From NCBI GenBank assembly GCA_021397845.1, contig CM038042.1, positions 36,094,418 through 36,158,417 on the forward strand: 64,000 nucleotides of DNA, read 5' to 3'. The translations under genes were made by a program, and so were the position numbers. The notes beneath the pieces were generated by a model. That model made no database searches. It was not told where the DNA came from and saw nothing but the letters and a program-made list of their open reading frames with translations. Positions within the stretch are counted from its first letter, which is position 1, and each line of letters begins with the position of its first letter. Origin of the DNA: Areca catechu (lineage: Eukaryota > Streptophyta > Magnoliopsida > Arecales > Arecaceae). This document shows positions 54,825-64,000 of this stretch, one piece after another.

Positions 54825-57277
54825 TGAAAGGATTATGCCCTAAGGCCAATCGAAATATTGTATTTCGATGGGATTTTCTTTTGTATCCCAAACCAGTGTA
54901 TTGACATTATCAATTAATAAAGGTATTTTATTTTCATCATATGCTGTGTCTTATTAATTTTATTAAGATATGATGAACCCCATAGATTAGGGCTATGGTT
55001 CTAGGGTTATGATGAGATCATACCAGTGAGACCTAAAGCCTTAAAACCCTAATCTAGAATATTCCTGGTCGATGGGATATTGAGTAGGGGATCAATGTTT
55101 CCGGTAAGACCAACACATCCTATGTATGCTTGGTGAAGAGGGTGAATGATCTCACAATCACTTGTGTTTGACACTAATACTAGGATGTGGGTGCTCATTA
55201 GAGAATGAGTTCACTGAATGGATCCAGCTTGAGAACATCTAATGGAACCTTATCTGTTTGTCAATAGATAGTTCTCATAATGGGAGTAGTGCATGTGGTC
55301 CTTTGACCTGAGACTTCCATGGTACCTTGTTTGCATGAATCCATACTTTGGTTCACACTCAATCATGACACTGAGTCATGCACGGGGTGATATTGGGTAT
55401 GGTGGATTGCATATGGAGGTTGTGAGTAGGTCAAAAAGGAATCGATCAACCCTAGTAAGAGGGAAGCGTATCCAGCTGATTTCAATCAAATGATGATTCA
55501 AAAAATCTTTGATCAAAGTATGAACATCAGAAATAGTTTTTAATGGTTCATTAATGAATCATCATTATCAGATTGAGCAAGTAATGAATATGAAATTAGA
55601 TTTGACAAGTATCCATATCCATAGTCATATTCAGGGTGCAAGTAGATCGAAGGACTGAATTGCCCGGTAACTCACCACTAAAGGATATTTTGGTAAATCC
55701 ACCAAAATTCCTCATCTTCCAGGTAGGCATGACACGTTGCTAGACGTCAATATTATCTTGTAGGTCTTCATGAACCAATTGATTTGGTTTCATGAGTCAA
55801 TTCGATGTGTGATTCGAATTGGACAATTAGGTGAGCCAATTTGACTTAATAAGGTCAATCGGGTTCGATCGGATCAAATCGGCTCAAACCTAAACCTACT
55901 GCTGGCTAAATGTGGAACCCAATGGGTCACACACAATAGAGACTTGGCCAAGGAAGTCATTCATGATTTAATTAGGGTCACAGGATCCTAATTGGTTAGC
56001 CGAATTACATACTAGCATACGTAGGCTAACCTAATTCCTAACCCAATTGGATTGGGTCCGGTTGCTTGCTAATTAGGCTAACCTAATTATGGAAAACCTA
56101 AATTAGGTTGAGTCCTAAGTGGGGCTAGCCTAATCAGAGCTAAATCTGATTTTAATCTGGATTTAAGGGCATTTTAGGTGCCATACATGAAGAGTCCCAA
56201 TGGCATGGGACTCTTGGTACCTAAATGATACCTTAACTTCAAAAGGGCACAGAATGAGCTATAGATCTCTGATTTGAATATAATTTATATGGTCAGAAAG
56301 AAAATTTTATGCTCTTTCCAATGACACCCATATTTCCTATGTTTTTACTGATCAACATTCTTTGAAATTTGTATGGAAGAAGGATGGCGCGCGTAGTGCA
56401 TGAAGAGTCGCAACTCTTCATGTGGCACGCGGTTCTGATGAAGAGTCCTTCTGCTATCAGGACTCTTCATAATGTCCGATATTTGGAGATTGAAGAGGCA
56501 CCTCTTGGCTTCCTAGGGACTGGTAATTGACATGTGGCAAGTGAGAATTCGTCCAGATAAAAGAAGGGATGTGAATAAGTCCTTCGGTGCATGAATGGGC
56601 TTATTAGATATGATTTTTCAAGCCAGATAACTTATCTTCGATCTTGAAAAATCATATCTGATAAGTTGATGGGAGGACATATCACACGCCCCTCTTGTAT
56701 CTATAAATAGGGGGTGGTTAAATGAGTCTAATAATTAAGAATTTCACTGAAGTACTATTCTGAGTTTCTCTCTCTCCCTCCTTCTTTCTTTAAGACAAGG
56801 CTTGTCTTGTTAAGACAAGGTCTTTTCTACTATGACAAGGCTTTGTTTTAGGACATAAGCCTAAGTGGTCCTAGAAGAGGGTTGTCCTAAAACCAAGAGT
56901 GATTTAGGAGAGTGTCTTTAGTGCCCTACAGTAGGACAAGGTGTCCTATAGTGGTCAATAGACCAAAGGCTGCCGAAAGAGTTCAACTTCTCCAAGCAAC
57001 TTGAAGAAGGAGTTCTTCCTTGGTTCAAGTTTTGTGTGGATCACCGTTGGAGGGCTAACGTTTGGGTGCCTGGTGGAGAAGAAGGCTGAATCAGGATTTT
57101 CTTCATCGGATTGGATACTAGCGGTTCAGGTTGGTGCCTAAACTCTAGTTTATATTATATATGCATGTTTGTATGTTTTAATTCCTAGTAAGGAGGTCTT
57201 GGGTTAAGGTTTTGGTAGTGGTTTCATAATAAATTCTTGAAATCCATGCTTCCACCCCGGTCTCCAAAACCCTTACA
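54825..57277 (+). repeat. 3' LTR of N
   Basis: It is 2453 bp, starts TGAAAGGATTATG and ends CCCTTACA. The TATA box is at 56702-56709. It shows that the 5' copy lost its first about 790 bp. Its start resembles that of solo LTR K. The M leader resumes at once (CTGGGTTAAGTG). Confidence 0.93.
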
Positions 57278-58431
57278 CTGGGTTAAGTGTAAGTTGAGCT
57301 GACTCACCCAGTTTTGGCTCTAGGTCTAGGAAACCCTAGATTAAGCTAACCCAATTTTGCATGCTTGGCTGCACCATCTCATTTTGACTGATTGCTTGAT
57401 TGTATGACCACTAGACTAGGAACCCAATATCAAAAGTCTAAACCCCAACCAAACCCAACCATGGATCCTAATTTTGAGGCTTTCATAAAAGCCATAAATG
57501 ACCGGATGGTTACCTTATTAACTGCTCAAATAAACCAATCCAATACCCAAATTAATAATAAGCTTGACCAAACCAATGACCAGATAATCCAAATGAACTA
57601 CAGGTTTAACCAAGTAGACCAACAATTTGACCAGGCAATCACTAGGATCAACCAATTAACCACTAGATTAAACCAAGTAGAGAATCGACTAGAGACTATA
57701 AAGAAAACCCAAGACTCCAATGTTGAACCTAATCCTGACCCATCCTGTTCCACCTCTCAAAACCCTAGGGGAACCTTAAATCTAGATCAAGTTATGGAAC
57801 TCAACCCTAGGAGGACCAAAATCCAGGTTTAATTCATGGAACCCAACCCTAGTAGAACCCAAACTCAGGAACCATACCAAGAGCCTAACCATAGGATAGT
57901 TCAACCTCAGGAAACATACCAAGAGCCCACCAAAGGGAAGTCCACAACCCTGACCCTATCCAAGACCCAAATCATAGAAGGCCCCAACATGAAGCCCATG
58001 ATCGAGATGAAAGAGCCATGAGGAATATTAGGATAGAAGCGCCCACCTTTGATGGGAGTCTTGAACCAAAGGTCTATGTAGATTGGGTAGGTGATATGGA
58101 TTATTATTTTGAATGGTATGAAATGAGTGAAGGGATGAAATATAAATTTGCCACGATGAAGTTGATTCATCAAGCTAGATTACATTGGGCTAATCTTGAG
58201 CGTACTAGGAGACAATGAGCCCTTCCACCTATAACTACTTGGCAAGAGATGAAATTGCAACTCAAAGAGAAATACCTACCAGAATCCTACAATCGGCAGC
58301 TCTTAGACCAATGGAACAAAATTCATCAAGGGAATAGATCAGTGTCAGATTATATTGCTAAATTTGATGAGTTTGCTATTAGGTGTAGTGTAACCGAGTC
58401 CTTAGACCAAACTCTATTCAGGTTTAAAATT
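57278..58431 (+). pseudogene. gag: Leader end and gag of M, right part
   Basis: The leader runs 57278-57403. The start is the ATG at 57404 (MTTRLGTQYQKSK), matching I and J. A long coiled coil rich in Asn/Gln (about 57460-57710) and a Pro-rich region follow. Stops and a frameshift occur near 57830 and 58000. The capsid part (APTFDGSLEPKVYVDWVGD, about 58039; NRSVSDYIAKFDEFAIRCSV, about 58333) is interrupted at 58431 by the LTR of O, within the phrase that is SRFRAGL in A. Confidence 0.87.
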
Positions 58432-59888
58432 TGTTGGCTCCACCCAGTGATTTTGATGAATAACAAAACATTGAGTGCATATTATATACTAATGTGTATT
58501 TAAAGTTATGAGTTTTCAGGAAGAAAGCACCTCAAAATCTCAAAAACCTGTGTATCATGGCACGTCGTGGCACAGAGCATTTTTCATAAATCTGGACATC
58601 CTCTTCATGGAAAAAGGGCATCTACATGTTTAATTATTATTTGTTTATGATCCATTTAAGTTTCAAAATTTATATTTATGTTTTTGGGCTAATTTGCACT
58701 TGAATCTGAGCTTTTCAGTCTCAAGTGTCGACACCTGGGAAGCCAAGTGTCGACACTTCAGCATTTGGCATGAAAAAAAATCCTTGGCACATCAAGTATC
58801 GACACCCAGAACTCAAGTGTCGACACCTAGTGTCGACACTTAGGTTTTCAAGTGTCGACTCAAGGCCTGAGATTTTTGAAAATACAGAACTTTGCCATTT
58901 GAGGATTTTTATGTCAAGTGTCGACACCTATGCATCAAGTGTCGATATTTGAAAGTTCAAGTGTCGACACCTAGAAATCAAGTGTCGATACCTGACAGCC
59001 AAGTGTCGACACTTGAAGCCTGACAGCTCTAAAGGATCTATTTTTTGACTTGCAGAACTTGCTTTTTAAGCTCCAAACGGCTAGATCCGAGGCTTCAACG
59101 GTCGCAAACCATTTTTTAGAAATTTTTTGATGTATTTAACCTCCACCAACCTCATTCTAAAGGCATTGAAGTGTATTGAAGTCCATTCAAAGCCAAAAAG
59201 CCTATATTCCTTCAAGAACCTCACATCAAAATCTTTTTATAGTTTGATTCCCTGAAAAAGCCTACAAGCTCATCCTTACATCATTCTAAAAGAGGCATTT
59301 TGAAGGATATTCCAAGGAGGAGTCAAGACAAAGCATCAACTTGAGCTTCAAAGATTCCATTCTACTCTTGAAGAGAGTTTGTCTTAGTTTTAAAATTGTT
59401 TATTTATTTTTATCTTATGATTTGACCTTGCTTTCAAGGGTGTCTTGAAAGAAGGTTGTTGTGGTTTGTTGGTGAGCTAAAGGGATAAAACCAACTAGGG
59501 TTAACTTGTGAGCCCGAAAACAAAATAAGTGTTGAGGTTTGTTGGTAAGCCTAGGTGACAAAACCAACTTAGGTTTTGACTTGTGAGCCTTGTGAAAAAC
59601 AAGTCAGCTGTAATCTTGTTTGGATTATAGTAGAATTCCCAAGGGTGGCTTGGGAAGTGGATGTAGGTGCTAGGTTTGCACCGAACCACTATAAACCTTG
59701 TGTTTGTGTGTGATTGCCCTCTTTCTCTCTTGCTCTTTAGTTATTGCTATTCACTTACTGTTTTTCGCTGCATTCAATCTTGTGCATTAAATTTATAACT
59801 CACAAACACCATTAGACCTTCATATTATTGTTTTATTTTTTAAAAGACCCAATTTACCCCCCCTCTTGGGCTCCATTTCTGGGCAACA
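58432..59888 (+). repeat. 5' LTR of O
   Basis: It is 1457 bp, with TGTTGG at the start and CAACA at the end giving inverted terminal bases. The U3 region holds the palindrome array (58722-59014). A TATA-like TATTTAA is at about 59134. The downstream part has a direct repeat of the 'tttgttggtgagc/accaacta' type at 59465-59590. Confidence 0.88.
58722..59014. repeat. Array of palindromic AAGTGTCGACACTT motifs in the O LTR
   Basis: Eleven copies of AAGTGTCGACACCT or close variants lie at about 58723, 58745, 58793, 58814, 58829, 58850, 58915, 58936, 58958, 58979 and 59001. Spacing is irregular (16-65 bp). Some copies are perfect palindromes (AAGTGTCGACACTT); others end ACCT or change GTCGAC to GTCGAT. 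The small frames on both strands at 58721-58952 come from the repeat. Confidence 0.92.
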
Positions 59889-59890
59889 AG

Positions 59891-59903
59891 TGGTATCAGA
59901 GCA
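59891..59903 (+). other. Primer binding site of O
   Basis: TGGTATCAGAGCA begins two bases after the LTR end. This is the initiator Met-tRNA type site. Confidence 0.9.
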
Positions 59904-59945
59904 CTGGTCCTCTCTTGTAGGTCCCAGGATCTTGAGTGAAAGATC

Positions 59946-60199
59946 ATGGCAGCCCCAATAGAAATGGGTGTAGTTGAAGGTCAAGCTTCAAATCATCCCC
60001 CACTTTTCAATGGCACATATTACACATATTAGAAAACATGCATGCACATTTTTATTCAAGCTATTGATTATAATTTGTGGAGGACAATTGTAAAAGGTCC
60101 TCATCAGCCTACAATGTTGGTTAATGGCATTCTCACTCCGAAGATAGAAGATGATTGGGATGAGAATGACATTAAGCAAATTGACTCAATGCTAAGGCT
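59946..60199 (+). pseudogene. gag: gag N-terminus of O
   Basis: The likely native start is the ATG at 59946 (MAAPIEMGVVEGQ). The frame meets a TAG at 60027-60030, in a place where copia Gags of this type have Trp, and shifts near 60185 before the next open frame. Confidence 0.75.
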
Positions 60200-61132
60200 A
60201 TGAATCTGTTATTTTGCTCTCTTGACCCATGTGAATTTAATAGAAATCTAATTCTCTTCGCCAAGGAGATTTGGAATACACTTGAGGTTACCCATGAGGG
60301 TACACACCAAGTGAAAACAACCAAGGTTAACAAGCTTATTCATATGTATGAGATGTTTAAAATGGAACCTACTGAGTCTATTAGTGAGATGTACACTAGG
60401 TTCACAAATATTGTGAATGGCATGAGAAGCCTAGAAAAAATTGTTTCTAACGGTGAACTTGTGAACAAACTCCTCAGGTCTCTACCAGCTTCTTGGGATG
60501 CAAAGGTAACACCTATTGAAGAAGCCAAGGATGTCAACACTCTTCCACTTGAACAACTGTTGGGTTCACTGATGACCTATGAGCTCTCCCTCAAGCAAAA
60601 GAATGTGGAAGTCGATAAAAAGAAGAAAGTAATCGCCTTCAAATCTACTGTAAGAGAAGAATCAAGCGATGACTCCGAAGAAGATGATGAAGAAGATGAG
60701 ATGGCTCTAATGGCGAGAAAGTTCAGAAGGTTTATGAGGAAGAAAAGGTTCAACTTCAAGAAGAAACCTCTGAAAGGTGAGCCAAGTAAAGAGAAAGACA
60801 AGGAGAAGGAGCAGCCCACTTATTTTGAATGCAAGAAACCCGGTCATTTCAAGGTAGACTGCCCCTTGCTCAAGAAAAGAAGAAGAAAGTTGAGAAAGAA
60901 AGCCATGATGGCAACCTGGAGTGACAGTGAGGACTCCAGTTCTGAGGAAGAACAGCAAGAGGTGGCAAACTTCTATCTAATGGCGGATCATGATGAGGTA
61001 TGTTCTGAAACCGAAAATGAATTTACATTTGATGAACTTCATGAAGTCTTTGATGAGTTAGTCATAGAATTTCAAAAACTAAAGTCAAAATATAAAGATT
61101 TGAAAAAACAAAATTTTAGCCAAAACAAATGA
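60200..61132 (+). CDS. gag: gag of O, main part
   Basis: This is an open frame of 310 codons. The capsid-like UBN2 region contains EIWNTLEVTHEGTHQVKTTK (residues about 20-39), MYEMFKMEPTESISEMYTRF (about 50-69) and LRSLPASWDAKV (about 90-101). An acidic patch (SSDDSEEDDEEDE) and a Lys-rich patch precede a zinc knuckle at about 60830, in which the first Cys is replaced by Tyr (YFECKKPGHFKVDC). A Glu-rich C-terminus follows. The ATG at 60200 is internal; Gag should begin at 59946. Confidence 0.85.
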   Translation: MNLLFCSLDPCEFNRNLILFAKEIWNTLEVTHEGTHQVKTTKVNKLIHMYEMFKMEPTESISEMYTRFTNIVNGMRSLEKIVSNGELVNKLLRSLPASWDAKVTPIEEAKDVNTLPLEQLLGSLMTYELSLKQKNVEVDKKKKVIAFKSTVREESSDDSEEDDEEDEMALMARKFRRFMRKKRFNFKKKPLKGEPSKEKDKEKEQPTYFECKKPGHFKVDCPLLKKRRRKLRKKAMMATWSDSEDSSSEEEQQEVANFYLMADHDEVCSETENEFTFDELHEVFDELVIEFQKLKSKYKDLKKQNFSQNK

Positions 61133-61637
61133 TAAGCTTTCAAATGAAAATGAATGTCTTCTTTCTCAAAATAGAAAATTAACTGATAAGATTTTAGTTC
61201 TTGAAAAGGAAAAAGAAGTTTTGAAAAAGAAAAGCTCTTCAGTTTCAAATGAAAGTCTTCCAAAACAAAGCAAAAAGATTTTGGATGAAAATAAAAGATA
61301 TAAAGAGGAAATTAAAAAATTAAAACCTTTTGTGGATAAATTTACTTATAGTTCTGAAAAATTAAATTTGCTTTCGAACAATCAAAGAACTGTTTTTGAT
61401 AAAGTAGGTTTAGGATTTAGAACTCATAAAAAATAAAAACTTTTCAAGAATTTCTTTGTGCTTGCATCTTCATCCATTATTTGTTATGCATGTGGTACAA
61501 AAGGGCATAAATATTATATGTACAACAAAAGAAGATTGAGTAATATTAAGAAAGTTTGGGTTCCAAAAGGAACCAATGCCACTAACCTAAAAGGACCCAA
61601 GATGACTTGGGTACCTAAAGTCTCTACTTGATCTTTT
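61133..61637 (+). pseudogene. gag-pol: Coiled coil and second zinc knuckle of O
   Basis: A frameshift at about 61128 moves the frame. The Lys/Glu/Asn-rich coiled-coil segment (61140-61436) and then CYACGTKGHKYYM with a Tyr in place of the last Cys (about 61480-61525) are recognisable. They are followed by the WVPKGT and WVPK repeats found before protease in this copia branch. A stop at 61629 precedes the protease. Confidence 0.75.
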
Positions 61638-63011
61638 TTGCAGATATGCCTTGCAACCAACAAGAAAAGAATGTGGTACCTTGATAGCGGTTGCTCAAGG
61701 CATATGATAGGAGATGTGAAGCAGTTCTCATCGCTCGAATATCAGAATGGTGGCAATGTGACCTTTGGTGATAATGGAAAGGGCAAAATTATTGGTATTG
61801 GTAAAGTCCATATCATCCCCTCTTCTTACATTGATAATGTTTTATATGTTGATAGTTTGAAACATAACTTGCTTAGTATTAATCAATTTTGTGACAAGGA
61901 TTTTAAAGTTGTTTTTGAATTTTCTTTGTGCATTGTTTCGAGTTTAGATGAAAATGGCATCAAGTTCATTGGTCATAGGCATGGCAATATTTATATGGTT
62001 GATCTTGATGATCTTCCTATTCAAAATGGTCAATGCCTAGTGGCAATGGAAGCCAAGATCGATGAAACTAGTTGGCTTTGTCATCGCAAACTAGGACATA
62101 CAAGTATGCATTTGATTTCAAAACTTAGCAAAAAGAATTTGATAAAGGATTTGCCTAAACTCAATTATGAAAAAGACAAGATTTGTAGTGCATGTCAACT
62201 TGAAAAACAAACCAAATCCTCTTTCAAACTAAAAGGAGTAATCTCTACATCTAGACCCTTGGAGTTGCTTCACATGGACCTCTTTGGGCAAACTAGAATA
62301 TCTAATTTGGGAGGTAAGAAGTACGGTCTAGTTATTGTAGATGATTTCTCACGATTTACATGGGTCATGTTTTTAATACATAAAGATGAAATGTTTTCTG
62401 AATTCATTAGATTTCATAAACGAGTTTCAAATGAAAAAGGTGTTTCAATCGTATCTTTGAGAAGTGATCATGGAACTGAATTTGAAAATGTTGATTTTGA
62501 TAAATTTTGTATTGAAAATGGCATTCATCATAATTTTTTTGCACCTAGGACACCTCAACAAAATAGGGTGGTAGAAAGAAAAAATAGAACTCTTGAAGAA
62601 ATGGCATGCACCATGCTTTGTGAAAATGACTTACCTAGATATTTTTGGGTGGAAGCCATAAATACTGCATGCTATGTTTTAAATCGAGTTTTAATCCGAC
62701 CAATTTTAAAGAAAACACCTTATGAGCTTTGGAAGGGTAGAAAATCCTCAATTCATTATTTTCGTATTTTTGGATGCCGGTGTTTCATCTTAAACAATGG
62801 TAAGGATAATTTAAGTAAATTTGATATCAAATTAGATGATGGAGTCTTTCTAGGCTACTCCACATCTAGTAAGGCATACATGGTCTTCAACAAAAGAACA
62901 CTTGTTGTTGAAGAATCTATACAGTGGTATTTGATGAATCTGACCATAAATCTTCGAGAAAAGAAGATGTGCTTTCTGATGAAACAGGTACCAAGAAAAT
63001 TGAAAGTGTAA
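61638..63011 (+). CDS. pol: Protease and integrase of O
   Basis: This is an open frame of 457 codons. The protease active site MWYLDSGCSRHM is at about residues 12-23. The GAG-pre-integrase zinc region is HRKLGHTSMHL through CSACQLEK. The rve core has catalytic Asp in HMDLFGQ (codon 62277), Asp in RSDHGTEF (codon 62466) and Glu in VVERKNRT (codon 62574), with DD35E spacing. The integrase C-terminal domain ends with FLGYSTSSKAYMVFN (about 62848). The last about 25 codons are out of frame owing to an indel near 62925. Confidence 0.9.
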   Translation: MQICLATNKKRMWYLDSGCSRHMIGDVKQFSSLEYQNGGNVTFGDNGKGKIIGIGKVHIIPSSYIDNVLYVDSLKHNLLSINQFCDKDFKVVFEFSLCIVSSLDENGIKFIGHRHGNIYMVDLDDLPIQNGQCLVAMEAKIDETSWLCHRKLGHTSMHLISKLSKKNLIKDLPKLNYEKDKICSACQLEKQTKSSFKLKGVISTSRPLELLHMDLFGQTRISNLGGKKYGLVIVDDFSRFTWVMFLIHKDEMFSEFIRFHKRVSNEKGVSIVSLRSDHGTEFENVDFDKFCIENGIHHNFFAPRTPQQNRVVERKNRTLEEMACTMLCENDLPRYFWVEAINTACYVLNRVLIRPILKKTPYELWKGRKSSIHYFRIFGCRCFILNNGKDNLSKFDIKLDDGVFLGYSTSSKAYMVFNKRTLVVEESIQWYLMNLTINLREKKMCFLMKQVPRKLKV

Positions 63012-63271
63012 ACAACAATGAAGAGCTTATTAAGGAACAGAAAGATGATCAAAACACTGATGAAAACACATCAACAGTTGATCCACTACCAAAAAAATGG
63101 AGGTATGCTCATGGACATCTAAAAGAACTAATTATTGGTGATCCATCTAAAGGTGTAAGTACTCGATCATCCCTTAGAAATATCTGTGATTACTTAGCTT
63201 TTGTTTCTCAAATTGAACCTAAAACTATTGAGGAAGCTGAATGTGATAGTAATTGGATAAATGCTATGTAA
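63012..63271 (+). pseudogene. pol: Integrase-RT linker of O
   Basis: In the frame open from 62924, the acidic linker (NNNEELIKEQKDDQNTDENT) and the RT lead-in (STRSSLRNICDYLAFVSQIE, about 63159) are intact. They end in one TAA (63269-63271) where a Gln or similar residue is expected (NAM, then DELNQF). The same frame is open again afterwards. Confidence 0.85.
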
Positions 63272-64000
63272 GATGAACTTAACCAATTCAAAAGGAACAA
63301 TGTTTGGACATTAGTAGATAGGCCTTCAAATACTTCAATTATTGGTACAAAATGGGTTTTTCGAAATAAACTTGATGAAAATGGTGTTGTTACTAGAAAT
63401 AAGGCTAGACTAGTTACCAAAGGATATAATCAGGAGGAAGGGATAGATTTTGATGAAACCTTTGCTCCTGTAGCTAGACTTGAGGCAATTAGGCTATTGT
63501 TGGCATTTACTTGCTTTATGAATTTTAAATTATTTCAAATGGATGTTAAAAGTGCCTTTTTAAATGGTCTGATTGAAGAGGAGGTTTATGTTGAACAACC
63601 TCCTGGTTTTGAAAATTTTGAATTTCCAATTCATGTTTACAAACTTCATAAAGCTTTGTATGGTTTGAAACAAGCTCCTAGAGCTTGGTATGATCGTTTA
63701 AGCTCTTTCTTACTTAAAAATGATTTTGCTAGAGGTAATGTAGACAAAACTTTGTTTTTAAAGAAAAAGATTGATGACCTCTTAGTAGTACAAATCTATG
63801 TAGATGATATAATATTTGGTGCTACTAACGAATCTCTTTGTCAAGAATTTGCGAAGTTAATGCAGGGTGAGTTTGAGATGAGCAAGATGGGAGAACTAAA
63901 TTTCTTCCTCGGACTCCAAATAAAGCAAACCAAAGAGGGGATCTTCATCAACCAAGCAAAGTACACAAAAGAAATACTCGAGAAGTTTGGGATGGAGAAC
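63272..64000 (+). CDS. pol: Reverse transcriptase of O (open to the window edge)
   Basis: 243 codons without a stop run off the right edge in the same frame as the linker. Motifs in order are NVWTLVDRPSN, GTKWVFRNKLDENG (about 63347), DFDETFAPVARLEA (about 63447), MDVKSAFLNGLIEEEVYVEQ (about 63540), LYGLKQAPRAWYDRL (about 63655) and the catalytic YVDD at 63797-63808. MGELNFFLGLQIKQ follows at about 63888. It begins as part of a polyprotein, so it has no start of its own. It is the cleanest RT in the window. Confidence 0.92.

Larger units (their letters stand above)
47918..57277 (+). mobile_element. Ty1/copia retrotransposon N, 5' LTR truncated
   Basis: The 3' LTR is complete (54825-57277), while the 5' LTR lacks about its first 790 bp (47918-49577). 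The internal order gag, protease, integrase, RT, RNase H is diagnostic of copia. A deletion removed the left edge of N together with about 600 bp of M leader, so no TSD can be read. The coding region has a lost start, several frameshifts and stops, but integrase is intact. Wording resembles Tork/Angela-type copia; this is tentative. Confidence 0.92.
44385..58431 (+). mobile_element. Chromovirus derivative M: internal region, LTR, internal region
   Basis: M reads gag end, protease, acidic module, integrase C-terminus/chromodomain (44385-46009), an LTR (46010-47575), then again primer site, leader and gag (47576-47917 and 57278-58431). The copia element N interrupts the second part and O cuts it at 58431. 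The LTR is of the I subfamily. One LTR with internal sequence on both sides is what recombination between the LTRs of two copies, or a tandem insertion, would leave. The outer LTRs are missing. Confidence 0.8.
58432..64000 (+). mobile_element. Ty1/copia retrotransposon O (runs off the window)
   Basis: It has a 5' LTR (58432-59888), primer site, gag, protease, integrase and RT up to the window edge. The five bases left of it (58427-58431, AAATT) should recur after the 3' LTR, beyond the window. Two-part Gag with UBN2-type region, long coiled coil, second zinc knuckle and the RT wording YVDDIIFGATN point to the SIRE-like branch, tentatively. Confidence 0.9.

Noticed and set aside
58722..59014. 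Array read as a CRISPR
   Set aside because: The repeats are 12-14 bp palindromes with very uneven spacing in a plant LTR promoter region, and there are no cas genes.

Overview
This window looks like gene-poor, repeat-dense chromosomal DNA of a flowering plant. Almost every base belongs to an LTR retrotransposon or a remnant of one. No host protein-coding gene, tRNA, rRNA or CRISPR array could be supported. The plant identity rests on the families present: Ty3/gypsy chromoviruses with an integrase chromodomain and an initiator-Met-tRNA primer site, Ty3/gypsy Tat-like elements, and two Ty1/copia types. The species cannot be named from the sequence. For reference the elements are called Q, R, P, A, B, K, C, I, H, D, J, G, L, M, N and O.

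Layout. 1-1050 holds LTR debris (Q, R). P, a Tat-like integrase (1051-1497 and 10383-11641), is split by A (1498-10382), a full-length but inactivated chromovirus with target-site duplication (TSD) GACTT. B (11642-13482, minus) is a truncated chromovirus. K (13539-23441) is a solo copia LTR with TSD GGTAG; it contains the solo gypsy LTR C (14525-16588, minus, imperfect TSD CCATG/CTATG) and the complete non-autonomous element I (17152-23321, TSD CAAGG). H (about 23550-42810) is an old Tat-like element cut open by three insertions: D (24892-27857, TSD GGATC, with an inverted right LTR end), J (27994-33254, TSD CGATC) and G (35379-41723, minus, TSD GGGGC). L (42811-44384) is an unassigned retroelement leader. 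M (44385-58431) is a chromovirus derivative in which one LTR lies between two internal regions. M is interrupted by the copia element N (47918-57277) and ends at the second copia element O (58432 to the window edge), which has an 11-copy palindrome array in its LTR.

How the parts relate. A carries the usual order: gag, protease, reverse transcriptase, RNase H, integrase, chromodomain. I, J, G and M share A's gag start, leader, primer site and integrase C-terminus/chromodomain, but have no reverse transcriptase, RNase H or integrase core. In J, G and M that space holds a recognisably homologous acidic coding segment; I has an acidic segment in the same place. G and I also share a non-coding stem-loop block. 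At least three of these copies are bounded by their own TSDs, so they integrated as separate events. The simplest reading is a family of non-autonomous, pol-less chromoviruses mobilised by an A-like relative. This family and the inverted-end element D are the most unusual content of the window.

All coding regions are damaged. Many premature stops are consistent with C-to-T or G-to-A changes, as expected for methylated, silenced repeats. The best-preserved frames are the N integrase (51841-53331) and the O protease-integrase (61638-63011) and reverse transcriptase (63272 to the window end).
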